Position numbers and translations under genes: made by a program
Part shown: one piece after another, positions 33,770-42,865 of the stretch
Layout: each line of letters begins with the position of its first letter
How positions within the stretch are numbered: position 1 is the stretch's first letter
DNA from: Sulfuritalea hydrogenivorans sk43H
GTDB taxonomy: Bacteria > Pseudomonadota > Gammaproteobacteria > Burkholderiales > Rhodocyclaceae
DNA: 64,000 bases
Assembly: GCF_000828635.1 (NCBI RefSeq)
Contig: NZ_AP012547.1
Span: 62,001-126,000, forward strand
Reading direction: 5' to 3'
Notes under the pieces: generated by a model
What the model was told of the DNA's origin: nothing
Databases searched by the model: none
What the model saw: only the letters and a program-made list of their open reading frames with translations

Positions 33770-35932
33770 ATGCTGAATTACACCGTAGATGCAGAAGGCA
33801 TCGCCACCGTCGAATTCGATTACCCGGAAAAGTCGCAGAACATCCTCAACGCCAAGTCGATGGGCGCCTATGCCGACGCCATGCAGAAGGCGCTGGCCGA
33901 TCCGGCCGTGAAGGGTATCGTCGTCGCCTCGGCGAAGAAGGACTTCATCGCCGGCGGCGATCTTGCCGAACTCGGTGCGGCGACCGACGCCGCGGCCTTC
34001 CATGCCAGCATCAGCGCCTGGCACAAGCTGATGCGCGCCATCGAACTCGGCGGCAAGCCCGTCGCGGCGGCGCTGAACGGCACCACGCTGGGCGGCGGCA
34101 TGGAAGTCGCGCTCGGCTGCCATTACCGCGTCGCGGCCGACAATCCGAAGGCGCGTTTCGGCTTCCCCGAAGTCACGCTGGGCCTCTTGCCCGGCGCCGG
34201 CGGCACGCAGCGCCTGCCGCGCCTGGCCGGCATGATGGCGGCCGCGCCCCTGCTCATGGAAGGCAAGCGCATCAAGGCGGCCGAGGCGCAGAAGATCGGC
34301 ATGATCCACGCCGTGGTGACAGTCGGCGCTGAGCGCACGGCGGCACGGCAGTGGGTGGCGGACACCCTGGCGGCCGGCACCAAGCCGCTGCAGCCCTGGG
34401 ACATGAAGGGTGCCAAGATTCCCGGCGGCGGACCGAATACGCCCAACGGCATGCAGATGCTGATGGCGGCCAACGCCATGCTGCGCGAGAAGACCTGCGA
34501 CAACTATCCGGCGCCCAAGCACATTCTTTCCTGCGTCTATGAGGGACTGTCGACCAACATCGACACCGGCCTCGCCATCGAGGCGCGCTACTTCACCAAC
34601 CTGGTGATGTCGCCGGTCTCGAAGAACATGATCCGCAGCCTGTTCTTCGGCATGCAGGAAGCCAACAAGCTGGCTTCGCGGCCGGCCGGTGTGCCGACCC
34701 AAAAGTATTCGAAGATCGGCATGCTCGGCGCCGGCATGATGGGTGCCGGCATCGCGATGTCGACCGCGACGGCCGGCATGGCCATCGTGCTGCTCGACAC
34801 CACGCAGGAGGCGGCAGAGAAGGGCAAGGACTACGCGCGCAAGCAGTGGAGCAAGCAGGTGGCGAAGGGCCGCATGACGGCCGACGCCATGGAGGCGCTG
34901 CTGGCCCGCATCCATCCCACCGCAGACTACGCCGATCTCAAGAGCTGCGAACTGGTCATCGAAGCCGTGTTCGAGAAGCGCGAGATCAAGGCCGACGTGA
35001 CGAAGAAGGCCGAGGCCGTGCTTTTGGCAGACCCGGCGCCGGATGCGATCTTCGCCTCCAACACCTCGACCCTGCCGATCACCGGCCTGGCCGAAGCCAG
35101 CGCACGCCCGGCCAACTTCATCGGCCTGCATTTCTTCTCGCCCGCCGAAAAGATGCCGCTGGTGGAAATCATCGTCGGCAAGGCCACCAGCGACGCGACC
35201 CTGGCGCGCTCGATGGACTACGTGCGCGCCATCGGCAAGACGCCGATCGTGGTCAATGATTCGCGCGGCTTCTACACCAGCCGCGTGTTCGGCACCTATG
35301 TTTCGGAAGGCATGGCACTGCTCGAGGAAGGCGTGCCGCCGGCGCTGATCGACAAGGCCGGCCTGATCGCCGGCATGCCGGTCGGCCCGCTGGCGCTGGC
35401 CGACGAGGTCTCGATCGAACTGGTGCACAAGATCGCGCAGCAGACGCGAGCCGACCTCGGCAGCGCCTATGTCGAACGCGCCGCCGATCGCGTCGCGGCG
35501 AAGATGGTGGCCGACCTCGGTCGGCTCGGCCGCAAATCGGGCGCCGGCTTCTACGACTACCCGGCCGACGGGCCGAAGCATCTGTGGTCCGGACTGGCTC
35601 AGCACTTCCCTGTAAGAGTCGGCGCCGACGGCACGGCGGCATTGACGCTGGAACAAATCGTCGAGCGCCTGATCCTGGTGCAGTCGGTGGAAACCGTGCG
35701 CTGCCTGGAAGAAAAGGTGCTACGCGCGCCGATCGACGCCGACGTTGGCGCGATTCTCGGCTGGGGCTACCCGCCCTTCCGCGGCGGTCCGATCGGCTGG
35801 CTGCACACGCTCGGCTCGGCAAAATCCGTGGCCGCGCTGGACCGCTTGGCGGAACAAAACGGCCCGCGTTTCACGCCGCCGAAATTGTTGCGCGACATGG
35901 CCGCAAGGGGTGAAAACTTCTACCCGGCTTGA
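33770..35932 (+). CDS. fadB: Fused enoyl-CoA hydratase / 3-hydroxyacyl-CoA dehydrogenase, FadB-like
   Basis: A 720-residue multifunctional enzyme. Hydratase half: IAGGDLAELGAATD, LNGTTLGGGMEVALGCHYRV and FPEVTLGLLPGAGGTQRLP with the catalytic Glu. Dehydrogenase half from about residue 320: KIGMLGAGMMGAGIAM (NAD site), ASNTSTLPITGLA and GLHFFSPAEKMPLVEIIVG (His). Two stretches, VGAERTA (185-191) and VGADGTA (617-623), come from weak repeat-like sequences. It and the thiolase upstream are the second beta-oxidation set in this window. Confidence 0.9.
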   Translation: MLNYTVDAEGIATVEFDYPEKSQNILNAKSMGAYADAMQKALADPAVKGIVVASAKKDFIAGGDLAELGAATDAAAFHASISAWHKLMRAIELGGKPVAAALNGTTLGGGMEVALGCHYRVAADNPKARFGFPEVTLGLLPGAGGTQRLPRLAGMMAAAPLLMEGKRIKAAEAQKIGMIHAVVTVGAERTAARQWVADTLAAGTKPLQPWDMKGAKIPGGGPNTPNGMQMLMAANAMLREKTCDNYPAPKHILSCVYEGLSTNIDTGLAIEARYFTNLVMSPVSKNMIRSLFFGMQEANKLASRPAGVPTQKYSKIGMLGAGMMGAGIAMSTATAGMAIVLLDTTQEAAEKGKDYARKQWSKQVAKGRMTADAMEALLARIHPTADYADLKSCELVIEAVFEKREIKADVTKKAEAVLLADPAPDAIFASNTSTLPITGLAEASARPANFIGLHFFSPAEKMPLVEIIVGKATSDATLARSMDYVRAIGKTPIVVNDSRGFYTSRVFGTYVSEGMALLEEGVPPALIDKAGLIAGMPVGPLALADEVSIELVHKIAQQTRADLGSAYVERAADRVAAKMVADLGRLGRKSGAGFYDYPADGPKHLWSGLAQHFPVRVGADGTAALTLEQIVERLILVQSVETVRCLEEKVLRAPIDADVGAILGWGYPPFRGGPIGWLHTLGSAKSVAALDRLAEQNGPRFTPPKLLRDMAARGENFYPA
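34321..34344 (+). repeat. 24-base repeat-like sequence in the fadB-like gene (weak)
   Basis: About 17 of 24 matches, with the first 11 perfect, sense and in the usual frame (VGAERTA). Confidence 0.35.
35617..35640 (+). repeat. 24-base repeat-like sequence in the fadB-like gene (weak)
   Basis: About 18 of 24 matches, sense and in the usual frame (VGADGTA), between the dehydrogenase core and the second C-terminal domain, the same relative place as the perfect copy in the fadJ-like gene. Confidence 0.45.
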
Positions 35933-36012
35933 TGCATAATCGGCCCCTCAAGCAAACTCGGCAGACTCGCAAAGAGCGCCAATAAGTAAATTTCTCCCGG
36001 AGGAGATATCGG

Positions 36013-36903
36013 GTGTTGCAGCTCCTGCAATTGATCGTCAGCGGGGCAGCGATCGGTTGCATTTATGCGCTGATCGCGCTCGGCTTCGTGCTGATTTACA
36101 AGGCGACCGAAACCGTCAATTTCGCCCAGGGCGATCTGATGATGATCGGCGGCTTCATCGGCTTGACGGCCATGACCGTGGCCGGTTTGCCCTTTGCCCT
36201 TGCCTTCCTTCTGACCATCGTCGCCATGGCGCTGTTCGGCATGGGTACCGAACGCCTCGTGCTGCGCCCGCTGCTCGGCCAGCCGGCCTTCACCGTGGTG
36301 ATGATGACCATCGGCCTGGGCTACCTCGCGCGCGGCCTGGTGACCATGATTCCCTACTGGGGCACGGAAACCCACACGCTGCCGGTGCCCTACAAGGACG
36401 AGGTGATCTGGCTCGGCGGCGAAGGCACCGGCCTGGTGGTGTCGGTGGAGCATCTGGTGATCATCCTCGCCACGGTCGCCCTGGTCGCGCTGCTTTATCT
36501 TTTCTTCCGCTACACGCGCCTCGGCATTGCCATGCAGGCGACTTCGCAGAACCAGCTCGCGGCCTTCTACATGGGCATTCCGGTGCGCCGCGTGAACATG
36601 CTGATCTGGGGCCTGTCGGCCGCCATCTGCGGCGTCGCCGGCCTGCTGCTGGCGCCGATCACCTTCGTCCATGCCAACATGGGCTTCGTCGGCCTCAAGG
36701 CCTTTCCGGCGGCGGTGGTCGGCGGCTTCGGCAGCATTCCCGGCGCGCTGGTCGGCGGCCTGGTGATCGGCATCGTCGAGTCGCTGTCCGGCTTCTACCT
36801 GCCGGAAGGTTTCAAGGACATCGCGGCCTATGTCGTCGTGCTGATCATGCTGGTGGTCAAGCCCAATGGCCTGTTCGGCGACAACCTGACGAAGAAGGTG
36901 TAG
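36013..36903 (+). CDS. livH: Branched-chain amino acid-type ABC permease, LivH-like
   Basis: A 296-residue permease with about eight membrane helices. YALIALGFVLIYKATETVNF then AQGDLMMIGGF is the family opening, and AVVGGFGSIPGALVGGLVIG is the conserved C-terminal loop. The start is GTG at 36013 after a strong ribosome site (GGAGGAGAT). It begins livH-livM-livG-livF, followed by an acyl-CoA ligase and a binding protein, so the system may import an organic acid rather than a branched-chain amino acid. Confidence 0.88.
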   Translation: MLQLLQLIVSGAAIGCIYALIALGFVLIYKATETVNFAQGDLMMIGGFIGLTAMTVAGLPFALAFLLTIVAMALFGMGTERLVLRPLLGQPAFTVVMMTIGLGYLARGLVTMIPYWGTETHTLPVPYKDEVIWLGGEGTGLVVSVEHLVIILATVALVALLYLFFRYTRLGIAMQATSQNQLAAFYMGIPVRRVNMLIWGLSAAICGVAGLLLAPITFVHANMGFVGLKAFPAAVVGGFGSIPGALVGGLVIGIVESLSGFYLPEGFKDIAAYVVVLIMLVVKPNGLFGDNLTKKV

Positions 36904-36908
36904 CCGCC

Positions 36909-37985
36909 ATGCACTTCATTTTCAAGACCCGTTACGAGCAGGACATTTCGCTGTTCAAGCACGGCGGCCAGCGCTTCTGGTACGCCGCATTGGCGCTGGC
37001 ACTGCTGGCGGCGCCCTGGCTGCTTTCGGAATACACCCTGTCGCAGATCACCTTCATCGGCATCTATGCCATCGTCTGCCTCGGCCTGATGCTGCTGGCC
37101 GGCTTTACCGGGCAGGTCTCGCTGGGCCACGCCGGTTTCCTCGCCATGGGCGCCTACACCGAAGCCTACCTGCAGGGCCTCGGCTGGCCTTTCCTGATCT
37201 CCCTGCCGATGTCGGCGCTGGTGGCCGGCATTACCGGCATCATGATCGGCCTGCCGGCCTTGCGGGTGAAGGGCATGTACCTGTCGATCGCGACGCTGGC
37301 CTTCGGTTTCATCCTCGAGGAAGTCGTGGTGCGCGCCGAGCACATCACCGGCGGCAATGCCGGGCGCCAGCTCGGCAACCTGACGATTGCCGGCATCAAC
37401 TTCGACGACGGCACCCACTTCTATTACCTCGTCACCGGCATTGCGGTGCTCTGCATCCTCGGTGCGCTGAACCTGCTGCGCAGCCCGACCGGCCGCGCCT
37501 TCGTCGCGATCCGCGATTCGGAAGTGTCGGCGCAGAGCATGGGCATCAACCTGGCGCACTACAAGACCACGGCCTTCGCCCTGTCGGCGGCGCTGGCCGG
37601 CATTGCCGGGGCGCTCTACGCGCACAAGATCCGTTTCATCACCCCGGATCAATTCGGCTTCCTGCAATCCATCGAACTGCTGATGATGGTGGTGATCGGC
37701 GGCCTCGGCTCGATCCAGGGCGCGATTTTCGGCCCGGCCTTCTGGTTCCTGGTGCAGCAGCTGATCGTCACCGGCAAGGACTGGCTGCCGCCCGCGCTGG
37801 GCCAGCAGACCGGATTGCAACCGACGATTTTCGGTTTCATCCTGATCGCCATCGTGCTGTTCGAGCCGCTCGGCCTGTATGGGCGCTGGCTCAAGTTCCG
37901 CACCTTCCTCGAAATCTTTCCCTTCTACCGCAAGGGCATGTTCAAGCGCCAAAAGAGCTACATGAAGTCGGAGAGGATGAAATGA
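36909..37985 (+). CDS. livM: Branched-chain amino acid-type ABC permease, LivM-like
   Basis: A 358-residue permease partner of LivH. It shows LMLLAGFTGQVSLGHAGFLA, LRVKGMYLSIATLAFGF and MMVVIGGLGSIQGAIFGPAF, all LivM hallmarks. The start is the ATG just after the livH stop; the longer upstream frame is livH read out of phase. Its end overlaps the start of livG (ATGA). Confidence 0.9.
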   Translation: MHFIFKTRYEQDISLFKHGGQRFWYAALALALLAAPWLLSEYTLSQITFIGIYAIVCLGLMLLAGFTGQVSLGHAGFLAMGAYTEAYLQGLGWPFLISLPMSALVAGITGIMIGLPALRVKGMYLSIATLAFGFILEEVVVRAEHITGGNAGRQLGNLTIAGINFDDGTHFYYLVTGIAVLCILGALNLLRSPTGRAFVAIRDSEVSAQSMGINLAHYKTTAFALSAALAGIAGALYAHKIRFITPDQFGFLQSIELLMMVVIGGLGSIQGAIFGPAFWFLVQQLIVTGKDWLPPALGQQTGLQPTIFGFILIAIVLFEPLGLYGRWLKFRTFLEIFPFYRKGMFKRQKSYMKSERMK

Positions 37986-38758
37986 CCACGCCGATGCTGC
38001 AGGCCGTGAACCTGTCGGTCCAGTTCGGCGGCCTGAAGGCGGTGAATAACGTCTCTTTCGACGTCTGGCCCAACGAGGTGTTTTCGCTGATCGGTCCCAA
38101 CGGCGCCGGCAAGACGACGATATTCAACCTGATCTCGGCGCTCTACCGGCCGACCTCGGGCGAGGTGCGTTTCGAGGGCGAGGTGATTTCGCGCATGCCG
38201 CCCTATGTTGTCGCCCGTCACGGCATTGCCCGCACCTTCCAGAACATCGAACTGTTCGAGCACGCCACCGTATTGCAGAACCTGCTGGTCGGTCGCCATT
38301 GCCACCGCCACACGGGATGGCTCCAGGACATGCTGTTTACCGGTTCGGTGCGCCGCGCCGAACTCGAATTCCGCCGTCAGGTGGAGGAAGTCATCGAGTT
38401 CCTCGACCTCCAGCATTATCGCGACAGCATGGTCGCCGGCCTGCCCTACGGCGTGCGCAAGGTGGTCGAACTGGCGCGCGCGCTGTCGATGCGGCCGCGC
38501 CTGCTGCTGCTGGACGAGCCCTCGTCGGGACTCAATACCGAAGAGACGGAGGACATGGGTTTCTGGATCGAGGACATCAAGAATGATCTTGGCATCACGG
38601 TGATCATGGTCGAGCACGACATGGGGCTGGTGTCGCGCGTCTCCGACCGGGTGCTGGCGCTGAACCTGGGCGAAGTGCTGACGCTGGGCACGCCCGCCGA
38701 GGTGCAATCGCATCCGGGAGTGATCGAGGCCTATCTGGGCGGGGTGGACGATGTCTGA
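37982..38758 (+). CDS. livG: Branched-chain amino acid-type ABC ATPase, LivG-like
   Basis: A 258-residue ATPase. Walker A is GPNGAGKTT, Q-loop ARTFQNIELFEHATVLQNLL, Walker B LLLLDEPSSGLN and switch MVEHDMGLVS. The signature is degenerate (LPYGVRKVVELARAL), as often in LivG proteins. It ends inside the start of livF with an 8-base overlap. Confidence 0.9.
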   Translation: MTTPMLQAVNLSVQFGGLKAVNNVSFDVWPNEVFSLIGPNGAGKTTIFNLISALYRPTSGEVRFEGEVISRMPPYVVARHGIARTFQNIELFEHATVLQNLLVGRHCHRHTGWLQDMLFTGSVRRAELEFRRQVEEVIEFLDLQHYRDSMVAGLPYGVRKVVELARALSMRPRLLLLDEPSSGLNTEETEDMGFWIEDIKNDLGITVIMVEHDMGLVSRVSDRVLALNLGEVLTLGTPAEVQSHPGVIEAYLGGVDDV

Positions 38759-39539
38759 AACCGCTCAGCCGATTCTCCAGCTCCACAATGTCGAAGCCGC
38801 CTATGGCGCGGTCAAGGCCATCCGCGGCGTCTCGCTCGACGTGGCGCCGGGTTCCATTGTCACCGTGCTCGGCTCCAACGGTGCCGGCAAGACGACGATC
38901 CTGAAAACCATTTCCGGCATCCTCGATCCGCAGAAGGGCAGCCTCCTCTTCCGGAGCGACAAGCTGGAAGGCCGCGATCCGGCGTGGATCGTGCGCCAGG
39001 GCCTGGTGCATGTACCGGAAGGCCGCGAGATATTTCCCCTGCTGACGGTGCGCGAGAACCTGCTGATGGGCGCCTACACACGGCCTGCGTCGGACAAGGA
39101 TGCGGTGGCAAAGGACATCGAGGACGTCTTCGCCTATTTCCCGATCCTGAAGGAGCGCCAGAACCAGCCGGCGGGCCAGCTTTCCGGCGGCCAGCAGCAG
39201 ATGCTGGCGATCAGCCGCGCGCTGCTGGCGAAGCCGACCATGATGCTGCTCGACGAACCGAGCCTCGGCCTGTCGCCGAAGCTGACCAAGGAGATTTTCG
39301 AGATCATCGTGCGCATCAACCGCGAGCGCGGCGTGACGCTGCTGGTGGTCGAGCAGAACGCGCACATCGCCCTGCAGTACGCCGACTACGGCTACGTGCT
39401 GGAAATCGGCCGCATCGTGATGCACGACACCTGCGCCGCGCTGCGCGAGAAGGACGACATCAAGGAGTTCTACCTCGGTGTAAAAGAGGAGGGAGTTCGC
39501 GAGGGCCGACGTTGGAAGAAGAAGAAGACATGGAGATAG
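38751..39539 (+). CDS. livF: Branched-chain amino acid-type ABC ATPase, LivF-like
   Basis: A 262-residue ATPase. Walker A GSNGAGKTT, signature LSGGQQQMLAISRALL, Walker B MMLLDEPSLGLSP and switch VVEQNAHIAL. A basic tail (REGRRWKKKKTWR) follows the core; such tails are typical of the LivF type placed beside acyl-CoA ligases. The ligase gene starts three bases after it. Confidence 0.9.
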   Translation: MSETAQPILQLHNVEAAYGAVKAIRGVSLDVAPGSIVTVLGSNGAGKTTILKTISGILDPQKGSLLFRSDKLEGRDPAWIVRQGLVHVPEGREIFPLLTVRENLLMGAYTRPASDKDAVAKDIEDVFAYFPILKERQNQPAGQLSGGQQQMLAISRALLAKPTMMLLDEPSLGLSPKLTKEIFEIIVRINRERGVTLLVVEQNAHIALQYADYGYVLEIGRIVMHDTCAALREKDDIKEFYLGVKEEGVREGRRWKKKKTWR

Positions 39540-39542
39540 ACC

Positions 39543-41411
39543 ATGTGGCAGCTTGACGGCAAACGCTACTGGGCCGAGCACGACATCGTCGTCCCCGGCG
39601 ACAACCTGCCCGAGATGTTCTGGAACGCCGTGGCCAAGCGCGGCGACGCGACGCTGTTCCGCCAGAAGAAGTACGGCCTGTGGCAGAGCCTGTCGTGGGA
39701 CGAGGTGGGCGCGATCGTGCGTGAAGCCGGCATGGGCCTGCTCGAACTCGGTTTCGAAATCGGCGAGACCGCATCGATCCTCGGCAATACGCGGCAGGAA
39801 TGGCTGTTTTCCGATCTGGCGGTGCTCTCTTGCGGCGGCATCAGTTCGGGCATTTATCCCACCGACGCGGCGAGCCAGGTCGAATACCTGACGCAGGATT
39901 CGAATTCGGTGATCCTGTTCGTCGAGGACGACGAGCAGCTCGACAAGGCGCTGGAAGTGCGCGAACGCCTGCCGCAGCTGCGCAAGATCGTGGTCTGGGA
40001 CATGGACGGCCTGCGCGAACTCGATGACCCCGGCGTGATGAGTTTCGAGGCGCTGCGCGAACTGGGTCGGCAACGGCTGGCCCGGCTCGGCGCCGAACCG
40101 GCCGCCGCCGAGTGGCGCGCCCGCGTGAGCTCGCGCCAGTCGGAGGAACTGGCGATCCTGATCTACACCTCCGGCACCACGGGCAAGCCCAAGGGCGCCA
40201 TGCTCTCGCATCGCAACATCCTGCAGACCGTGCGCAGCTTCAACATGGTGATCGCCCAGAACGAGGACGACGAGCGCATGTGCTTCCTGCCGCTGTGCCA
40301 CGTCGCCGAGCGCAACGGCGGCGCCTACTATTCGATCTATACCGGCACCAAGCTGAACTTCGTCGAGAATCCCGAGACCATTCCCGAGAACGTGCGCGAG
40401 ATCGCGCCGACGGTGTTCGTCGCCGTGCCGCGCGTCTGGGAAAAGTTCTACTCGGGCGTCAGCATCGCGCTCAAGGAGTCCAATGCCTTCGAGCAATGGG
40501 CCTATCGGCTGGCGATCGGCATCGGCCTGGAGAAGGTCAAGCGCTACGAGGCGCGGCAGCCGATCGGCAGCGGACTCAATTTCGCGCACTGGCTGGCGCG
40601 TGTGTTGGTGCTGAACAATGTCAGGAAGCTGATCGGCATCCATCGCAGCCGCATGCTGATCACCGGCGCGGCGCCGATTTCGCCCGACCTGGTGCGCTGG
40701 TACATGGCGCTCGGCGTGCCGATGCTGGAAGTCTGGGGCATGACGGAGACCGGCGGCGGTTCGACCGCGATGCCGATCGAGCGCATCAAGCCGGGTTCGA
40801 TCGGCGTACCCGGCACCATGAACGAGGTCAAGCTCTCCGCCGAGGGCGAGATCATGGTGCGCGGCCCGAACGTCTTCATGGGCTACCTCAACCAGCCGGA
40901 AAAGACCGCCGAGACCATCGATGCCGAGGGCTGGCTGCACACCGGCGACGTCGGTACCGTCGATGACGAGGGCTTCTACCGCATCTCCGACCGCCTCAAG
41001 GACATCATCATCACCGCCGGCGGCAAGAACATCACGCCCTCCGAGCTGGAAAACCAGCTCAAGTTCTCGCCCTATGTCACGGACGCCGTGGTGATCGGTG
41101 ACAAGCGGCCCTACCTGGTCTGCCTGATCATGATCGATCAGGAGAACGTCGAAAAGTTTGCCCAGGACAACGACGTGCCCTTCTCCAACTATCTGAGCCT
41201 GACCCGTTCGGCGGAAGTCCAGAAGCTGATCGAAGGCGAGATCGAGCGGGTCAACAAGCAGTTCGCCCGCGTCGAGCAGATCAAGAAATTCCGCCTGCTC
41301 GAGAAAAAGCTGGGCGCCGAGGACGAGGAGTTGACCCCGACCATGAAATTGAAGCGTAAGCTAGTGAGCCAAAAATACGCCGAGCTGATCGAGTCGATGT
41401 ATCGCGACTAG
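39543..41411 (+). CDS. AMP-dependent acyl-CoA synthetase (long-chain type)
   Basis: A 622-residue ligase that makes acyl-CoA from acid, ATP and CoA. The AMP-binding loop is LIYTSGTTGKPKGAMLSHRN; EVWGMTETGGG and TGDVGTVDDEGFYRISDRLK, then KNITPSELENQLK, follow in the standard order. The long N-terminal part and the EKFYSGVSIALKESN segment are those of long-chain or aromatic acid-activating enzymes. Being inside the liv operon it probably activates whatever LivHMGFK brings in, trapping it in the cell. Confidence 0.9.
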   Translation: MWQLDGKRYWAEHDIVVPGDNLPEMFWNAVAKRGDATLFRQKKYGLWQSLSWDEVGAIVREAGMGLLELGFEIGETASILGNTRQEWLFSDLAVLSCGGISSGIYPTDAASQVEYLTQDSNSVILFVEDDEQLDKALEVRERLPQLRKIVVWDMDGLRELDDPGVMSFEALRELGRQRLARLGAEPAAAEWRARVSSRQSEELAILIYTSGTTGKPKGAMLSHRNILQTVRSFNMVIAQNEDDERMCFLPLCHVAERNGGAYYSIYTGTKLNFVENPETIPENVREIAPTVFVAVPRVWEKFYSGVSIALKESNAFEQWAYRLAIGIGLEKVKRYEARQPIGSGLNFAHWLARVLVLNNVRKLIGIHRSRMLITGAAPISPDLVRWYMALGVPMLEVWGMTETGGGSTAMPIERIKPGSIGVPGTMNEVKLSAEGEIMVRGPNVFMGYLNQPEKTAETIDAEGWLHTGDVGTVDDEGFYRISDRLKDIIITAGGKNITPSELENQLKFSPYVTDAVVIGDKRPYLVCLIMIDQENVEKFAQDNDVPFSNYLSLTRSAEVQKLIEGEIERVNKQFARVEQIKKFRLLEKKLGAEDEELTPTMKLKRKLVSQKYAELIESMYRD

Positions 41412-41457
41412 GTGGGTTACGGTGGTCGTCTTAACCGGCAAAACAGAGGAGAGAGCA

Positions 41458-42636
41458 ATGAAGGGCTACACCAAACTGGCAGCGGCACTGTTCGCGGCCG
41501 CGGGAGTCGGCGCTGGCGCCACGGCGATGGCCGCCGAGCAGATGGGCGTCAGCAAGAACGAGATCGTCATCGGTACCATCCAGGATTTGTCCGGCCCGCT
41601 GGCCGGCTTCGGCAAGGCGCTGCGTTTCGGCATGCAGATGCGGGTCGACGAGGTCAATGATCAGGGCGGCATCAACGGCCGCAAGCTCAAGTTCATCGCC
41701 GAGGATTCCGGCTACGACCCCAAGAAAGGCCTGCTCGCGGCACAGAAAATGGTGCAGCAGGACAAGATTTTCGCCATGGTCGGCACCATCGGCACGGCGG
41801 TCAATGTGGCGACCTTCCCGACCCTGTTCGACAAGGGCGTGATGAACCTCTTCCCGCTGACGGCGGCACGCGAAATGTACGAGCCGCTGCACAAGCTGAA
41901 GTTCTCCTTCGCTGCTCCCTACTACAACCAGATCCGTACCGGCGTGAAGTGGATGGTCAAGGAGCGCGGCGCGAAGAAGTTCTGCGTCATCTATCAGGAC
42001 GACGACTTCGGCACCGAAGTGCTGAAAGGCGCCGAGGACGGCCTCAAGGACATCAACATGACCTTCGCCGAGAAGACCTCCTTCAAGCGCGGCGCCACCG
42101 ATTTCTCGGCCCAGGTATCGAAGATGAAGGCGGCGGATTGCGATACCGTCGTGCTCGGCACCATCATCCGCGAAACCATCGGCACCATCGGCACGGCGAA
42201 GAAGATGGGCTGGAACCCGAACTTCATCGGCTCCTCGGCGGCCTATACCGACCTGATCCACAAGCTCGGCGGCAAGGCGATGGACGGCCTGTATGCCCTG
42301 CACCAGGTCGCGGTGCCCTATGCCGACGACTCGTCGAAGAACGTACGTGACTGGTTTGCCAGCTACAAGGCCAAGTTCAACGAAGATCCCGGCCTGTTCG
42401 CTGCCTATGGTTACGTGGCGATGGACATGTTCGTGCAGACGGCGAAGAAGACCGGCGCCAACCTGACCACCGACAACTTCATCAAGACGCTGGAGAGCAC
42501 CACCTTCTCGCGCGACATGTTCGGCAGCCCGGAATACAAGTTCACGCCCAAGCAGCATCTGGGCAACGACAAGTCCAAGGTCGGCCAGATCCAGAACGGT
42601 CGCTGGGTGGCGGTGACCGATTACATGGCCCAGTAA
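41458..42636 (+). CDS. livK: Periplasmic substrate-binding protein of a LivK-type ABC transporter
   Basis: A 392-residue binding protein (Peripla_BP_6 type) with signal peptide and mature start EQMGVSKNEIVIGTIQDLSG; GRKLKFIAEDSGYDPKKGLL and GTIGTAVNVATFPTLFDKGV are family blocks. It delivers the substrate to LivHMGF. The start at 41458 follows AGAGGAGAG; the in-frame GTG/ATG upstream is leader. Residues 17-23 (VGAGATA) lie in the signal peptide and come from a 24-base repeat copy, just before the expected cleavage site. A good terminator follows the gene. Confidence 0.9.
   Translation: MKGYTKLAAALFAAAGVGAGATAMAAEQMGVSKNEIVIGTIQDLSGPLAGFGKALRFGMQMRVDEVNDQGGINGRKLKFIAEDSGYDPKKGLLAAQKMVQQDKIFAMVGTIGTAVNVATFPTLFDKGVMNLFPLTAAREMYEPLHKLKFSFAAPYYNQIRTGVKWMVKERGAKKFCVIYQDDDFGTEVLKGAEDGLKDINMTFAEKTSFKRGATDFSAQVSKMKAADCDTVVLGTIIRETIGTIGTAKKMGWNPNFIGSSAAYTDLIHKLGGKAMDGLYALHQVAVPYADDSSKNVRDWFASYKAKFNEDPGLFAAYGYVAMDMFVQTAKKTGANLTTDNFIKTLESTTFSRDMFGSPEYKFTPKQHLGNDKSKVGQIQNGRWVAVTDYMAQ
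41505..41528 (+). repeat. 24-base dispersed repeat inside the livK signal peptide
   Basis: 21 of 24 matches, sense and in the usual frame (VGAGATA). Its insertion lengthens the hydrophobic part or cleavage region of the signal peptide. Confidence 0.75.
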
Positions 42637-42664
42637 GCCTGTCTTCGGGCACAATGCTTCACCG

Positions 42665-42695
42665 ACGGGCGTCCCGGAAGGGGCGCCCGTTTTTA
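42665..42695 (+). terminator. Intrinsic terminator after livK
   Basis: Stem ACGGGCG(TCC)...(GGG)CGCCCGT with loop around GGAA, followed directly by TTTTT. It ends the livHMGF-ligase-livK operon about 30 bases after the stop. Confidence 0.8.
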
Positions 42696-42824
42696 TGTCT
42701 CCGAGCGAAGGCGAGAAGACGGTATCCCCAGGTGGGATATGTCTCCGAGCGAAGGCGAGAAGACGGTATCCCCTGGTGGGATATGTCCGCGGCACCGAGT
42801 CGCGGACGGCGTCCCCGGCGGGAT
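42695..42824 (+). repeat. Tandem 44-base repeat (two near-identical copies, one diverged)
   Basis: Copies start at 42695 and 42739 with ATGTCTCCGAGCGAAGGCGA; they differ only at a base of CCCC(A/T)GGTGGGAT. A third, diverged unit at 42783-42824 has a hairpin GTCCGCG...CGCGGAC. Each unit ends near GGTATCCCC or GGCGTCCCC. The inverse sequence GGGGATACC...GGAGACAT reappears at 50787-50818 before the DUF3501 gene. Open frames crossing it are not supported by any domain. Confidence 0.8.
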
Positions 42825-42865
42825 TTCTGCCGTGCGCGGCCGTTTGATCAGTGAGTGGAAAACCC

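Noticed and set aside
42695-42824. CRISPR array
   Set aside because: Units are directly abutting with no spacers between them, only about three are present, and no cas gene is near.
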